DNA of 64,000 nucleotides from Hymenobacter sediminicola (lineage in GTDB: Bacteria > Bacteroidota > Bacteroidia > Cytophagales > Hymenobacteraceae). Location: positions 3,917,501-3,981,500 of the forward strand of contig NZ_CP060202.1 of assembly GCF_014250515.1 (NCBI RefSeq). Reading direction: 5' to 3'. Of this stretch, positions 26,874 through 35,137 are shown piece after piece (the stretch's first letter is position 1; each line of letters starts with the position of its first letter). The notes below the pieces were generated by a model. That model searched no databases, had not been told where the DNA came from, and saw only the letters and a program-made list of their open reading frames with translations. The position numbers and the translations under genes were made by a program.

Positions 26874-27872
26874 ATGAAAGTAGCCGTAGTAGGTGCCACC
26901 GGCTTGGTCGGGGGCGAAATGCTGAAAGTATTGGCCGAGCGCAACTTCCCGGTCACCGAACTTCTGCCCGTAGCGTCCGCCAAATCGGTAGGACAGGAAA
27001 TTGAATTTCAGGGCAGAAAGTACAAGGTTGTGAGTATGGATGACGCCATTGTGGCGCGCCCGGCCGTGGCCATTTTCTCGGCCGGCGGCTCCATTTCCAA
27101 AGAGCAGGCGCCGCGCTTTGCCGAAGTAGGCACTGTAGTTATCGATAACTCCTCGGCTTGGCGCATGGACCCCACCAAGAAGTTGGTGGTGCCCGAAATC
27201 AACGCCAAAGAGCTGACTGCCGACGATAAAATCATTGCCAACCCCAATTGCTCCACCATTCAGATGGTGGTGGCGCTTAACAAGCTGCACGAGCGGTATA
27301 AGGTGGAGCGTATTGTAGTAAGCACCTACCAAAGCGTGACGGGCACCGGCAAGCAAGCCGTAGACCAGCTGCAGGCAGAGCGTGCCGGCCAGACGCCCAG
27401 CAACCCCGCCTACCCGCACCGTATCGACCTGAACGTGCTTCCCCACATCGACGTGTTCGAGGACAACGGCTACACCAAGGAGGAAATGAAGATGGTGAAG
27501 GAAACGAAGAAAATCTTCGGCGACGACTCCATCCGTGTTACGGCTACTACCGTGCGTATTCCGGTCATGGGTGGCCACTCGGAGGCGGTGAATGTGGAAT
27601 TTGCCCAGGAATTCGACCTCGACGAAGTGCGCGAAATTCTGCGTCAGACGGAAGGTGTGGAAGTGGTGGATGACGTGAAAAACAACGTGTACCCAATGCC
27701 TAAAGACGCCCACGGCAAAGACGCCGTACTTGTTGGCCGCCTCCGCCGCGACGAAACCCAGCCGCGCACCCTCAACATGTGGGTGGTGGCCGACAACCTG
27801 CGCAAAGGGGCTGCTACCAACGCCGTACAGATTGCCGAAACCATGCTAAAAATGGGCCTGCTGACAGCCTAA
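26874..27872 (+). CDS. asd: Aspartate-semialdehyde dehydrogenase
   Basis: A 332-residue cytoplasmic enzyme of normal family length. MKVAVVGATGLVGGEMLKVL is the NADP-binding motif; NPNCSTIQMVVAL carries the catalytic Cys126. It reduces aspartyl phosphate to aspartate semialdehyde, the shared precursor of lysine/diaminopimelate, threonine and methionine. It therefore supplies homoserine for the metX/metY unit further along. A large antisense open frame opposite this gene is a shadow. The TonB_C gene follows by 29 bp. No perfect promoter is seen, but GAACTTTG at about 26845 is close to the -7 consensus. Confidence 0.96.
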   Translation: MKVAVVGATGLVGGEMLKVLAERNFPVTELLPVASAKSVGQEIEFQGRKYKVVSMDDAIVARPAVAIFSAGGSISKEQAPRFAEVGTVVIDNSSAWRMDPTKKLVVPEINAKELTADDKIIANPNCSTIQMVVALNKLHERYKVERIVVSTYQSVTGTGKQAVDQLQAERAGQTPSNPAYPHRIDLNVLPHIDVFEDNGYTKEEMKMVKETKKIFGDDSIRVTATTVRIPVMGGHSEAVNVEFAQEFDLDEVREILRQTEGVEVVDDVKNNVYPMPKDAHGKDAVLVGRLRRDETQPRTLNMWVVADNLRKGAATNAVQIAETMLKMGLLTA

Positions 27873-27901
27873 GTCTTTCTATTACGCCCTTATCCGTGGT
27901 T

Positions 27902-29014
27902 ATGCATTCGTATTTCCGGCCGCTCCTACTGGGTAGCTTGCTGTTTATTTCTGGTCACACCATTCAGGCCCAGACGCAGGGGCCCATCGAAGACAAAGTA
28001 TTCAGCTATGTTGAAAAGATGCCGGAGTTTCCCGGTGGTCAGCAAGCATTGTTTCGCACGCTGAGCCAGACGGTACAGTATCCAGAGGAAGCCATAGCGA
28101 AGCAACTTGAAGGCCGCGTGCTCGTCAGCTTTGTGGTAGCCTCCACCGGACAGGTGCAGCAGGTGAAACTGGCGCGGGGCCTCGATCCGCTGCTTGATGC
28201 CGAGGCACTCCGGGCGGTGGCGGCGCTGCCGGCTTTTATCCCGGGCAAGCAGGCAGGCAAAGCTGTTGCTGTTGCCTACACGCTGCCCATCGTATTTAAG
28301 CTACCTCTCGCAACAGAGGCGCCGGCCACGCCAGCCGGTTCACGCCCTGTTGCAGAAGCCCACGCCCCGCATCCGGTAGGCGGCCAAGAGGCCTTGGAGG
28401 CTTATTTGCGTACCGCTTCCTTTCCCGGCGCAGCCCGGCAGGCCAACTTCTCTGGGGTAGTCTTCGTGGCTATCAAAGTCGATTCGCTGGGCGCACTTAC
28501 GTCGGCGAAGGCACAGCCCGGCCCGATGGCCAAAGAGCAGCTCAAGCGCCTGAAACCGGAACTACTAGCTGCTGCCGAAGACTTGCTCAGCAACGGGCCC
28601 GCCTGGGCTCCGGCTCTCAAGAAAGGCCAGCCGAGGCGTGGCGGCCACTTGGTTCCATTGGTCTTCGATGCATCGGCCGGTACGGTCAGCCTCTATCCGC
28701 GTGTGCGCCTGTTTCCCGATGAGCCACCTACGACCGAAGGGGGCCCGCAGGCACTGTCGAATTTTATTGGACGAAACGTGAAGTATCCTTCCGCCGCTTT
28801 GCGCAGCCGAACCAGCGGTACCGTTAAAATTTTCTTTGAAGTGAGTGAGCAGGGGCGCGCTGAAAACCCGCTGGTGCTACAGTCCGTTGCGCCGGCGCTG
28901 GACGAAGAGGCACTACGGGTTATTGCTCTGCTACCTCCGATATTTCCAGCTCTGGAAAAGGGCAAGCCCGTGCGGACCTTCTTCGTGGTTCCCGTTACAT
29001 ACCGTATGCGGTAG
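27902..29014 (+). CDS. Periplasmic protein with three TonB C-terminal domains
   Basis: A 370-residue protein. MHSYFRPLLLGSLLFISGH-type signal peptide (about 1-24). Three TonB_C-like domains follow: residues about 35-110 (EFPGGQQALFRTL ... YPEEAIAKQLEGRVLVSFVV), about 125-235 (PVGGQEALEAYLR ...) and about 275-368 (EGGPQALSNFIGR ... YPSAALRSRTSG). In Bacteroidota such domains usually sit at the C-terminus of TonB proteins with a transmembrane anchor; here none is seen and the domain is in triplicate. It may be a periplasmic or lipidless partner of TonB-dependent transport, or a stand-alone binding protein. The open frame starts earlier inside asd; the ATG at 27902 is correct. Confidence 0.85.
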   Translation: MHSYFRPLLLGSLLFISGHTIQAQTQGPIEDKVFSYVEKMPEFPGGQQALFRTLSQTVQYPEEAIAKQLEGRVLVSFVVASTGQVQQVKLARGLDPLLDAEALRAVAALPAFIPGKQAGKAVAVAYTLPIVFKLPLATEAPATPAGSRPVAEAHAPHPVGGQEALEAYLRTASFPGAARQANFSGVVFVAIKVDSLGALTSAKAQPGPMAKEQLKRLKPELLAAAEDLLSNGPAWAPALKKGQPRRGGHLVPLVFDASAGTVSLYPRVRLFPDEPPTTEGGPQALSNFIGRNVKYPSAALRSRTSGTVKIFFEVSEQGRAENPLVLQSVAPALDEEALRVIALLPPIFPALEKGKPVRTFFVVPVTYRMR

Positions 29015-29097
29015 TGGAGCTCATCGCACCTTGAGCAAACGAGTAATCGTGGTATCCACACGCCTGATGACATCTGGGTAACAGGCATAAACTCTTT

Positions 29098-29145
29098 ATA
29101 CAGCACAACGCCCTGAAGTATGTACTTCAGGGCGTTGTGCTGTAT
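29098..29145. terminator. Long perfect hairpin between convergent genes
   Basis: A 23-bp perfect inverted repeat with a 2-nt spacer (29098-29120 and 29123-29145). It lies between the TonB_C gene (plus) and the hydrolase gene (minus). Its T run is weak, so termination may rely on the extended stem, or the hairpin may protect the 3' ends of both mRNAs. Confidence 0.8.
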
Positions 29146-29167
29146 GCATGAAGATGGGTTGCTCTAC

Positions 29168-29920
29168 TTACTTAAATATCCCACCCGCAAAGTCTACCAC
29201 GGCGCGGCGCGTCAGCTCCGGCTCCTCGAAGTAGCCTAAGTGCCCAACGTCGCTTAGGAGTAAGGCGTGGCTTTGGGCCGGCAAGGAAAGTTGCGGTAGT
29301 AGGCTCTCGGTCGGCACGGCCACATCGTCTTTGCCCGCAATAAACAGGACCGGAAAGCGGGCATCCTGCAGCACCTTGGTACGGTCAGGGCGGTTTTTCA
29401 TAGCCTCCAGCGCACCCAACACGGTGGCTTCGGGTGTGGTCTTGCCAATTTCTTCCAGAAACTCGCGCTGCTCCAGCATACACTCCCGGTTGGCAGGCGC
29501 AAACAGTGGCCGAATAAACGATTCCATGAACTTCTCGACGCCGTGGCGGCGCACAAAATCCATGTTCTTGTCGCGGTTGGCCTTTTTCTCGCTAGTATCA
29601 GGCAGGGCAGTGCTATGGAACAGCACAAGGCCAGCCACCATTTCGGGATAACGCTCGGCGAAGGCAAGTGCCACGTAGCCCCCCATACTGTGGCACACCA
29701 GTAAAGCTTGATCCACATTCTTCTGTCGAAGCTGCTCAGCCACATAGCGGGCCTGAGCCTCCATGGTATAGTCCCGAATGTCGTGTACGTTGGTACCATG
29801 GCCGGGCAGGTTCAGCGTCAGCAGGCGGTAGCCGTCGGGAAAGTCGCGGGTGAATTCAGTCCAGACTTCGCGGGATTCGGCAAAGCCGTGGAGGAACAGA
29901 ATGGTAGGCTGAGAAGACAT
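29168..29920 (-). CDS. Alpha/beta hydrolase
   Basis: A 250-residue cytoplasmic protein with no signal peptide. ILFLHGFAESREVWTEF is the oxyanion/HG region; CHSMGGYVAL holds the nucleophile Ser (the usual Gly before it is Cys, so CxSxG); FIAGKDDVAVP carries the acidic residue and VGHLGYFEEP the His. It resembles the esterase/lipase and MenH-like branch. A substrate cannot be given. The open frame extends to a TTG at 29965; the ATG at 29920 is chosen because the fold starts there. It converges with the TonB_C gene. Confidence 0.9.
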   Translation of the reverse strand: MSSQPTILFLHGFAESREVWTEFTRDFPDGYRLLTLNLPGHGTNVHDIRDYTMEAQARYVAEQLRQKNVDQALLVCHSMGGYVALAFAERYPEMVAGLVLFHSTALPDTSEKKANRDKNMDFVRRHGVEKFMESFIRPLFAPANRECMLEQREFLEEIGKTTPEATVLGALEAMKNRPDRTKVLQDARFPVLFIAGKDDVAVPTESLLPQLSLPAQSHALLLSDVGHLGYFEEPELTRRAVVDFAGGIFK

Positions 29921-30052
29921 AAAGCAAAAAGTGAGGGCGCGATTCAACGCTGATTCAGCCCCCAAGTACGTAGATTCATAGGACTCCGCTGGCGCCTAAA
30001 CCGGTGGCACTGTCCGTTTAGTCCAGAAACCTACGCTTCCAATCCAGCCACC

Positions 30053-30099
30053 AATACCGACAACAGCCAGCCTGGAGTAGGCTGGCTGTTGTCGGTATT
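30053..30099. terminator. Long perfect hairpin, 3' of the T9SS gene
   Basis: A 21-bp perfect stem (30053-30073 with 30079-30099) and a 5-nt loop GGAGT. It lies 18 bp after the stop of the minus-strand T9SS gene at 30117 and upstream of the hydrolase gene. Confidence 0.8.
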
Positions 30100-30116
30100 C
30101 TCCTGAAATGCCTCGT

Positions 30117-31598
30117 TTATCTGTGATTGAGCTGAATAATCTGCTCGCTTGTGGCCTGCACTACCCGCAGGAAATAGAGGCCCCGCGGTAGGTCTGCTAC
30201 TTCCGGCAGATTTATTTCCTGTGAGCCACTCCCGAGTTCAAGTTTCTTCCGGAATACCTGCCGGCCAGTGCCATCCAGCATTTCAATAGTTGCCGGTCCG
30301 GCCACACTAGTCGTTACTACTACGCGGACTGCCTGCTGAAACGGGTTAGGATAAGCTTCAACACTGAGGCCTTTGCCCGTGCCTTTCAACACCTTCACAG
30401 AAGAAGTGTAGACCTCACCGGAGGCATCGTGCTGTACTAACCGATAATATAGAACCCCAGTTTTGCTGCGGCTACGTTCGGTGTCCGTGAACGAGTAATT
30501 AGTGCGGGCTGTGGTATTGCCTTGGCCAAGCTGCTTATGGATGGCAGTGAAGTTCGTACCATTGAGACTAAGCTCTACCATAAAATGACTGTTATCATTT
30601 TCTGAAGCTGTGACCCAGGCTAGGTGCGGCTGCTCCCCCTGCCACACCGCCGTGAAGCTTACCAGCTCAACTGGCAATGGGTTCGGAGTACCGATGTACA
30701 GGGTAGTATTGGCAGAATTACAGGTCAGAGCGGAATTGACGGCAGCAGCAGTGTAGGTGGTTTCAGCCGTCGGATTCACGACAATCTGGTTGCCAGCAGC
30801 ACCTAGCGTGGTTGTTACCCCATTGGATGTTTCTGTCCACACGTATTGCCCGCTGGTACTGCCCTGCGCTGTCAGAGTCACGTACTGGCCCGGCATGATA
30901 TAGTTGTCAGCGTCGCTGGAGGAAATTGACACTGGAGTGGCAATGTTGATTCTCTGCGTCACGTTGCCGCTACCACAGGTAGGGATATTCGTTTCTACTG
31001 TGTAATACGTAGAATTTCTAGCCACAACCGTCAGCGTACCTTCTGTATTAGCATCAATTCTAACACCCGCTGCATCCCGAAAAGTGTAGATCGTATTGGC
31101 TGGTGCACCCGTAGCAGTCAGGGTTACTGTAGTGCCAGGGCACACAGTAGACGTTACCGGCGCACCACCCTGCAGCGCAGCAGTAAGGTTTAGCGTGGGC
31201 GTGAGATTGACATCGATTGTTGCCAGCTTATTATTCCCGCAATCAATAGTGTGAAAGAAACGAAATTGTGTAGCTCCGGAGGATCCAACCGGTAGCGTGA
31301 ACGTGTAGCTCTGTCCAGGCAGCGTGGATATGGTTCGGATAACCGAGCCTGTCGTAACACTTCTTATTTCCAGGGTTCCGGCAGCAGTATTGCTAGCTTC
31401 CGTCAGTGTAAACGTGGCGTTGCCGCTACCATCCGGGCAGTAGGTAGCATTGCCTGTAGCATTGCCATTCGTGTAATCCTGAGCAGTTGCGCTACCCGGA
31501 TAGAGAATGGAAAATTGCCCTGAGCATGCCCAAACAGAGTGGGAAAACCCAGCAAGCAGAAGTACCAAACCCAAAAGCTTTTTGTACACAGTTTGCAT
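30117..31598 (-). CDS. T9SS-secreted protein with Ig-like repeats
   Basis: A 493-residue secreted protein. MQTVYKKLLGLVLLLAGFSH followed by SVWAC is the signal peptide; CSGQFSILYPGSATAQDYTN follows. The region 95-330 holds beta-rich Ig-like repeats with the pattern TVCPGTTVTLTATGAPANT. VELVSFTAVWQGEQPHLAWVTASENDNSHF is the well-known linker before type A sorting domains. The C-terminus VEAYPNPFQQAVRV ... RGLYFLRVVQ is a type A T9SS sorting domain. It is probably a surface or matrix protein; no catalytic residues are visible. The open frame begins at 31649 but the ATG at 31598 gives the signal peptide. Confidence 0.87.
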   Translation of the reverse strand: MQTVYKKLLGLVLLLAGFSHSVWACSGQFSILYPGSATAQDYTNGNATGNATYCPDGSGNATFTLTEASNTAAGTLEIRSVTTGSVIRTISTLPGQSYTFTLPVGSSGATQFRFFHTIDCGNNKLATIDVNLTPTLNLTAALQGGAPVTSTVCPGTTVTLTATGAPANTIYTFRDAAGVRIDANTEGTLTVVARNSTYYTVETNIPTCGSGNVTQRINIATPVSISSSDADNYIMPGQYVTLTAQGSTSGQYVWTETSNGVTTTLGAAGNQIVVNPTAETTYTAAAVNSALTCNSANTTLYIGTPNPLPVELVSFTAVWQGEQPHLAWVTASENDNSHFMVELSLNGTNFTAIHKQLGQGNTTARTNYSFTDTERSRSKTGVLYYRLVQHDASGEVYTSSVKVLKGTGKGLSVEAYPNPFQQAVRVVVTTSVAGPATIEMLDGTGRQVFRKKLELGSGSQEINLPEVADLPRGLYFLRVVQATSEQIIQLNHR

Positions 31599-32041
31599 AG
31601 TCACTTGGTTGTAGTGAAGTGTGATTTGTCTTAGAATGAGAAATAGCAATCCACAACGGCCGACTTAGAGCAGTGTCGCCCTGTTAGGCTGCATTATTTC
31701 ACCCCTTAGTGCCGAGTCGAGTTTGCCTGACAAATTGTAGAAAGAGACGCCAACCACCTACTTCCCACCAATAGCATTTCTTCACTCAGTACCACCCTGC
31801 AATGTACATTTTCCTTCTTAACAAATAGTATTATATATAATTATCATTGCAAGTAACTAATAATCAACACATAAACTCACATATATCGAAAGTCAACTAG
31901 AACTGATTGTTTTTATTTGTTCATATATATATGATATCATATTATTGCACCTTGATTTGCATAATCCAAGTACAGCATTTAGGGAACACCCCCACTTGTG
32001 TAATGCACTGGGAGCTTAACCCAGGTTGGGAAGAACCCTGA
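31599..32041. other. AT-rich intergenic region
   Basis: About 440 bp upstream of the T9SS gene, clearly AT-rich. It contains palindromic AT tracts at 31921-31934 and 31929-31942 (ATATGATATCATAT). No open frame is convincing, and no consensus promoter is seen. Possibly an upstream control region for the T9SS gene. Confidence 0.55.
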
Positions 32042-32106
32042 AGTTGCAGAATATAAAAAGGGGAGGCGGCCTTTCTGGCCGCCTCCCCTTTTTATATTCT
32101 GCAACT
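32042..32106. terminator. 30-bp perfect hairpin after yceI
   Basis: Arms 32042-32071 and 32077-32106 pair perfectly around the loop TTTCT. The inner half is GC-rich (GGGGAGGCGGCC) and the outer half AT-rich. It starts 9 bp after the yceI stop and should terminate its transcript. This is the longest hairpin in the window. Confidence 0.85.
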
Positions 32107-32114
32107 CGTTTTAC

Positions 32115-32663
32115 TTAAACAGCAGCTTGCTCGGTCTGCTTCACGAACTGTACGCTGGCCGACAGCTTTACGTCCTCACTCACCACGATGGAACCGGCTT
32201 CGGTTACGCCGCTCCAAGTCAGGCCGAAATCTTTGCGGTTAATTTTGCCAGTCACATCAAAGCCGGCTTTCTGGTTGCCATAAAAGTCGCCGGCCTGGCC
32301 ACCATACTCCACATCGAACGTTACGGGCTTCGTGACACCGTGCAGGGTCAGGTCGCCGGTAAGCTTGTATTCGCCTTCGCTTTCTTTCACAAAGGAAGTC
32401 GAAACGAACGTCAGCTCGGGATGGGTAGCAGCATCGAAGAAATCAGCGCTTTTCAAATGCTCGTCGCGCTGCGCCTGGTTGGTGTCAATGCTGTCGATTT
32501 TGGCCGAGAAGCGCACTTGAGCATTTTCAAACGAGTCACCTTCGGTAGTAGCGGTGCCTTCAAACTGCTTGAATGAGCCCGTTACCGTCGAGATAACCAA
32601 GTGCTTCACTTTGAACTGTACTTCGGAGTGCGTGGGGTCAAGTACCCAGGAGGTAGTAGCCAT
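32115..32663 (-). CDS. YceI family polyisoprenoid-binding-like protein
   Basis: A 182-residue protein that starts at MATTSWVLDPTHSEVQFKVK, the first strand of the YceI lipocalin-like barrel. HLKSADFFDAATHPELTF, LTLHGVTKPVTFDV and RKDFGLTW are the family signatures. YceI proteins bind long isoprenoid chains. This copy lacks a signal peptide and is likely cytoplasmic, as is common in Bacteroidota. The open frame extends upstream to 32696; the ATG at 32663 is chosen. A consensus -7 element lies about 70 bp upstream (32734-32741). It converges with nothing and is next to dxs, which makes isoprenoid precursors; the link is suggestive only. Confidence 0.94.
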   Translation of the reverse strand: MATTSWVLDPTHSEVQFKVKHLVISTVTGSFKQFEGTATTEGDSFENAQVRFSAKIDSIDTNQAQRDEHLKSADFFDAATHPELTFVSTSFVKESEGEYKLTGDLTLHGVTKPVTFDVEYGGQAGDFYGNQKAGFDVTGKINRKDFGLTWSGVTEAGSIVVSEDVKLSASVQFVKQTEQAAV

Positions 32664-32733
32664 GATGGTAAGTGGTTGATGTTGGAGACAATTCAATAGA
32701 CTCAGTCTGCTTTCGACAGCACTAAATCTATGT

Positions 32734-32741
32734 CAAATGTA
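32734..32741 (-). promoter_or_regulatory. Promoter -7 element of yceI
   Basis: TACATTTG on the minus strand matches TAnnTTTG, about 70 bp before the yceI ATG. A TTG lies 16 bp further upstream, a short spacing for this promoter class. Confidence 0.55.
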
Positions 32742-32817
32742 GCAACATTATTTCAATCAATGTACATACATGAATAAATATTTTCTTATGGATCATGACC
32801 AATATGTAGGAACAGCA

Positions 32818-32841
32818 AAGCCGGAACTACTGCTCCGGCTT
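32818..32841 (-). terminator. Terminator-like hairpin after dxs
   Basis: AAGCCGGA (32818-32825) pairs with TCCGGCTT (32834-32841) with an 8-nt loop. It lies 30 bp after the dxs stop. The T run on the minus strand is weak. Confidence 0.6.
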
Positions 32842-32870
32842 CACGAAAACATATAATAAGTTTGGTTTTA

Positions 32871-34814
32871 CTATAACAGCACCGTTTCTACCGGAGCCTG
32901 AGCAACTACCTTTCCGGCCATTTCGCGCAGGGCGGCGGCAATACCGTCAGCGTCGAAGCCGCACTCTTTGTAGAGCTCGTCCTGGGTGCCGTGCTCCACA
33001 ATGCGGTCCGGGATGCCTAGGCGGCGCACCGGAACAGCATAGCCATGGTCGGCAAGAAACTCCAGTACTGCCGCGCCGAAGCCCCCCTGCAGGCAGCCGT
33101 CTTCTACGGTCACAATAGCCTTGTACTGGCGGGCAATATTATGGAGCATTTCCTCGTCCAGGGGCTTGCAGAAGCGCATGTCGTAGTGGCCCGGATTGAG
33201 GCCTTCGGCTCGCAGTTTATCAGTAGCTTTTACAGCGTAGTTGCCGATGTGACCGATACTGAGCACGGCCACGCCTTCACCTTCGCGTACTACGCGGCCC
33301 GTGCCCACAGTAATTTTTTTCAGCGGTTTGCGCCATTCCGGCATCACACCTTCACCACGTGGGTAGCGGATGCTGAACGGACCGGCGTTTTCGGGCAAGG
33401 TAGCCGTGTACATCAGGTTGCGCAGCTCCTCCTCGTTCATCGGGGCCGACACCACCATATTGGGGATGCAGCGCATGTAGGCCAGGTCGTAGCAGCCGTG
33501 GTGGGTGGGGCCGTCGGCACCAGCGAAACCAGCACGGTCGAGGCAGAACACTACGTGCAGGTTCTGCAACGCTACATCGTGCAGCACCTGGTCGTAGGCA
33601 CGCTGCATGAACGAGGAATAGATATTGCAAAACGGTACCAAACCCTGTGTGGCGAGGCCAGCCGAGAAGGTAACGGCGTGCTGCTCGGCAATGCCCACAT
33701 CGAAGGCACGGTCGGGCATGGCCTTCATCATGATGTTGAGCGAGCAGCCCGAGGGCATAGCCGGCGTCACGCCCATGACTTTGTCGTTCTGCTCGGCCAG
33801 CTCCACGATGGTGTGCCCGAACACGTCCTGGTATTTGGGTGGCTGGGGTTTCTCGTAGGTTTTGGTATGGATTTCACCTGTCACCTTATCGAACAAACCA
33901 GGGGCATGCCAGAGCGTCTGATCCTTTTCAGCCAGCGCGTAGCCTTTGCCCTTCACCGTCACGCAGTGCAGGATTTTGGGGCCCGGAATGCTTTTCAGGT
34001 CATTGAGGATAGTAGCGAGGTGCTGGACATCATGGCCATCCACGGGGCCAAAATAGCGGAAGTTCAGTGCCTCAAACAGGTTGCTCTGCTTGAGCAGGGT
34101 CGCCTTCATAGCCGACTCTACTTTGCGGGCAATCTGCTGAGGATTGGGGCCAAACTTACTAAGCTTGCCCAGTACATTCCACAGTTCGTCGCGCACCTTG
34201 TTGTAGGTGCGGGAGGTCGTAATATCGGTGAGGTATTCCTTGAGTGCGCCCACATTGGGGTCGATACTCATGCAGTTGTCGTTGAGAATCACCAGCAGGT
34301 TGGACTTCTCCACTCCAGCGTGGTTTAGCGCCTCAAACGCCATTCCGGCCGTCATAGCACCGTCACCAATCACAGCAATATGCTGGCGGTCGAATTCCTT
34401 CTTGTAGTCAGAAGCAACGGCCATGCCCAGCGCTGCTCCAATGCTGGTAGAGCTATGGCCAACGCCAAAGGCATCGTACTCACTTTCGCTACGCTTGGGA
34501 AAGCCCGACATGCCGTGGTAGCGGCGGTTCGTCGGGAACCGGTCGCGGCGGCCCGTAAGGATTTTATGACCGTAGGCTTGGTGGCCCACATCCCACACCA
34601 GCTGGTCGTAGGGCGTATTGAAGACATAATGCAATGCAACGGTCAGCTCTACTACGCCCAGCGAGGCGCCGAAATGGCCTCCGTAGATCGAAACCGAATC
34701 AATAATGAACTGACGAAGCTCCTGGCTTACCTGCACCAGTTGGTCCTGGCTGAGCTTTTTCAGGTCGGCAGGTGAGTTTATAGCTGCCAGCAATTCACCG
34801 GGTTCGACGATCAT
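32871..34814 (-). CDS. dxs: 1-deoxy-D-xylulose-5-phosphate synthase
   Basis: A 647-residue cytoplasmic enzyme of normal length. It joins pyruvate and glyceraldehyde-3-phosphate in the first step of the MEP isoprenoid pathway, using thiamine diphosphate and Mg. WDVGHQAYGHKILTGRRD and GHSSTSIGAALGMA are the N-terminal signatures; G150-D-G152 with LNDN is the ThDP/metal motif; GVTPAMPSG and VGIAEQHAVTFSAGLA begin the pyrimidine-binding domain, and DRAGFAGADGPTHHG follows. The open frame starts at an upstream ATG; the ATG at 34814 is preferred because MIVEPGELL fits the family and the promoter at 34910-34917 lies upstream. A large antisense frame is a shadow. Confidence 0.97.
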   Translation of the reverse strand: MIVEPGELLAAINSPADLKKLSQDQLVQVSQELRQFIIDSVSIYGGHFGASLGVVELTVALHYVFNTPYDQLVWDVGHQAYGHKILTGRRDRFPTNRRYHGMSGFPKRSESEYDAFGVGHSSTSIGAALGMAVASDYKKEFDRQHIAVIGDGAMTAGMAFEALNHAGVEKSNLLVILNDNCMSIDPNVGALKEYLTDITTSRTYNKVRDELWNVLGKLSKFGPNPQQIARKVESAMKATLLKQSNLFEALNFRYFGPVDGHDVQHLATILNDLKSIPGPKILHCVTVKGKGYALAEKDQTLWHAPGLFDKVTGEIHTKTYEKPQPPKYQDVFGHTIVELAEQNDKVMGVTPAMPSGCSLNIMMKAMPDRAFDVGIAEQHAVTFSAGLATQGLVPFCNIYSSFMQRAYDQVLHDVALQNLHVVFCLDRAGFAGADGPTHHGCYDLAYMRCIPNMVVSAPMNEEELRNLMYTATLPENAGPFSIRYPRGEGVMPEWRKPLKKITVGTGRVVREGEGVAVLSIGHIGNYAVKATDKLRAEGLNPGHYDMRFCKPLDEEMLHNIARQYKAIVTVEDGCLQGGFGAAVLEFLADHGYAVPVRRLGIPDRIVEHGTQDELYKECGFDADGIAAALREMAGKVVAQAPVETVLL

Positions 34815-34909
34815 AAAATGGAAGGAGGCAAGTGGGAATAAGTAGCGGGGCAACAGGCGAGTAGCCCAAAAGGTTAGGACTCTGCTGGGAAAGTACGCGC
34901 GCTATAGAG

Positions 34910-34917
34910 CAAAGGTA
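34910..34917 (-). promoter_or_regulatory. Promoter -7 element of dxs
   Basis: TACCTTTG on the minus strand, 96 bp before the dxs ATG. No clear TTG at -33. Confidence 0.65.
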
Positions 34918-35107
34918 CGATTTTTCCTGCCTGTCGGTTGGAACGTGAGGGCCATAGAACTACGGCATTTTTATGCTGCTTATTGATGCGTAGAAGGTAG
35001 GCAATGGCAACGTATAAACAGAAATTTTTACGGCTCTATAAGTATTTCCAAGCCTGTGTAATGGCTGTGTAAACTATGCACGTGCTGTTCTGCCCTGCCA
35101 GAAAATG

Positions 35108-35115
35108 TACCTTTG
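35108..35115 (+). promoter_or_regulatory. Promoter -7 element that decides a start codon
   Basis: TACCTTTG lies immediately after an in-frame ATG at 35105. If transcription starts about 7 bp downstream, that ATG is not transcribed and the true start is the ATG at 35138. Confidence 0.7.
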
Positions 35116-35137
35116 TCTCCTCACCTGCCTCCTGCTC

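Larger units (their letters stand above)
34815..35137. promoter_or_regulatory. Divergent promoter region of dxs and the flippase-like gene
   Basis: About 320 bp holding the dxs promoter (34910-34917, minus) and the flippase-like promoter (35108-35115, plus). No gene is supported inside. Confidence 0.7.

Noticed and set aside
26757..27713. Long antisense frame opposite asd
   Set aside because: It encodes a His/Gly-rich, low-complexity sequence typical of a shadow of a high-GC gene; the asd frame has all family motifs.
31921..31942. AT palindromes upstream of the T9SS gene as an operator
   Set aside because: They are simple AT alternations expected in AT-rich DNA.
33045..34328. Long antisense frame opposite dxs
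   Set aside because: No motifs and strong complementarity to a certain dxs frame.
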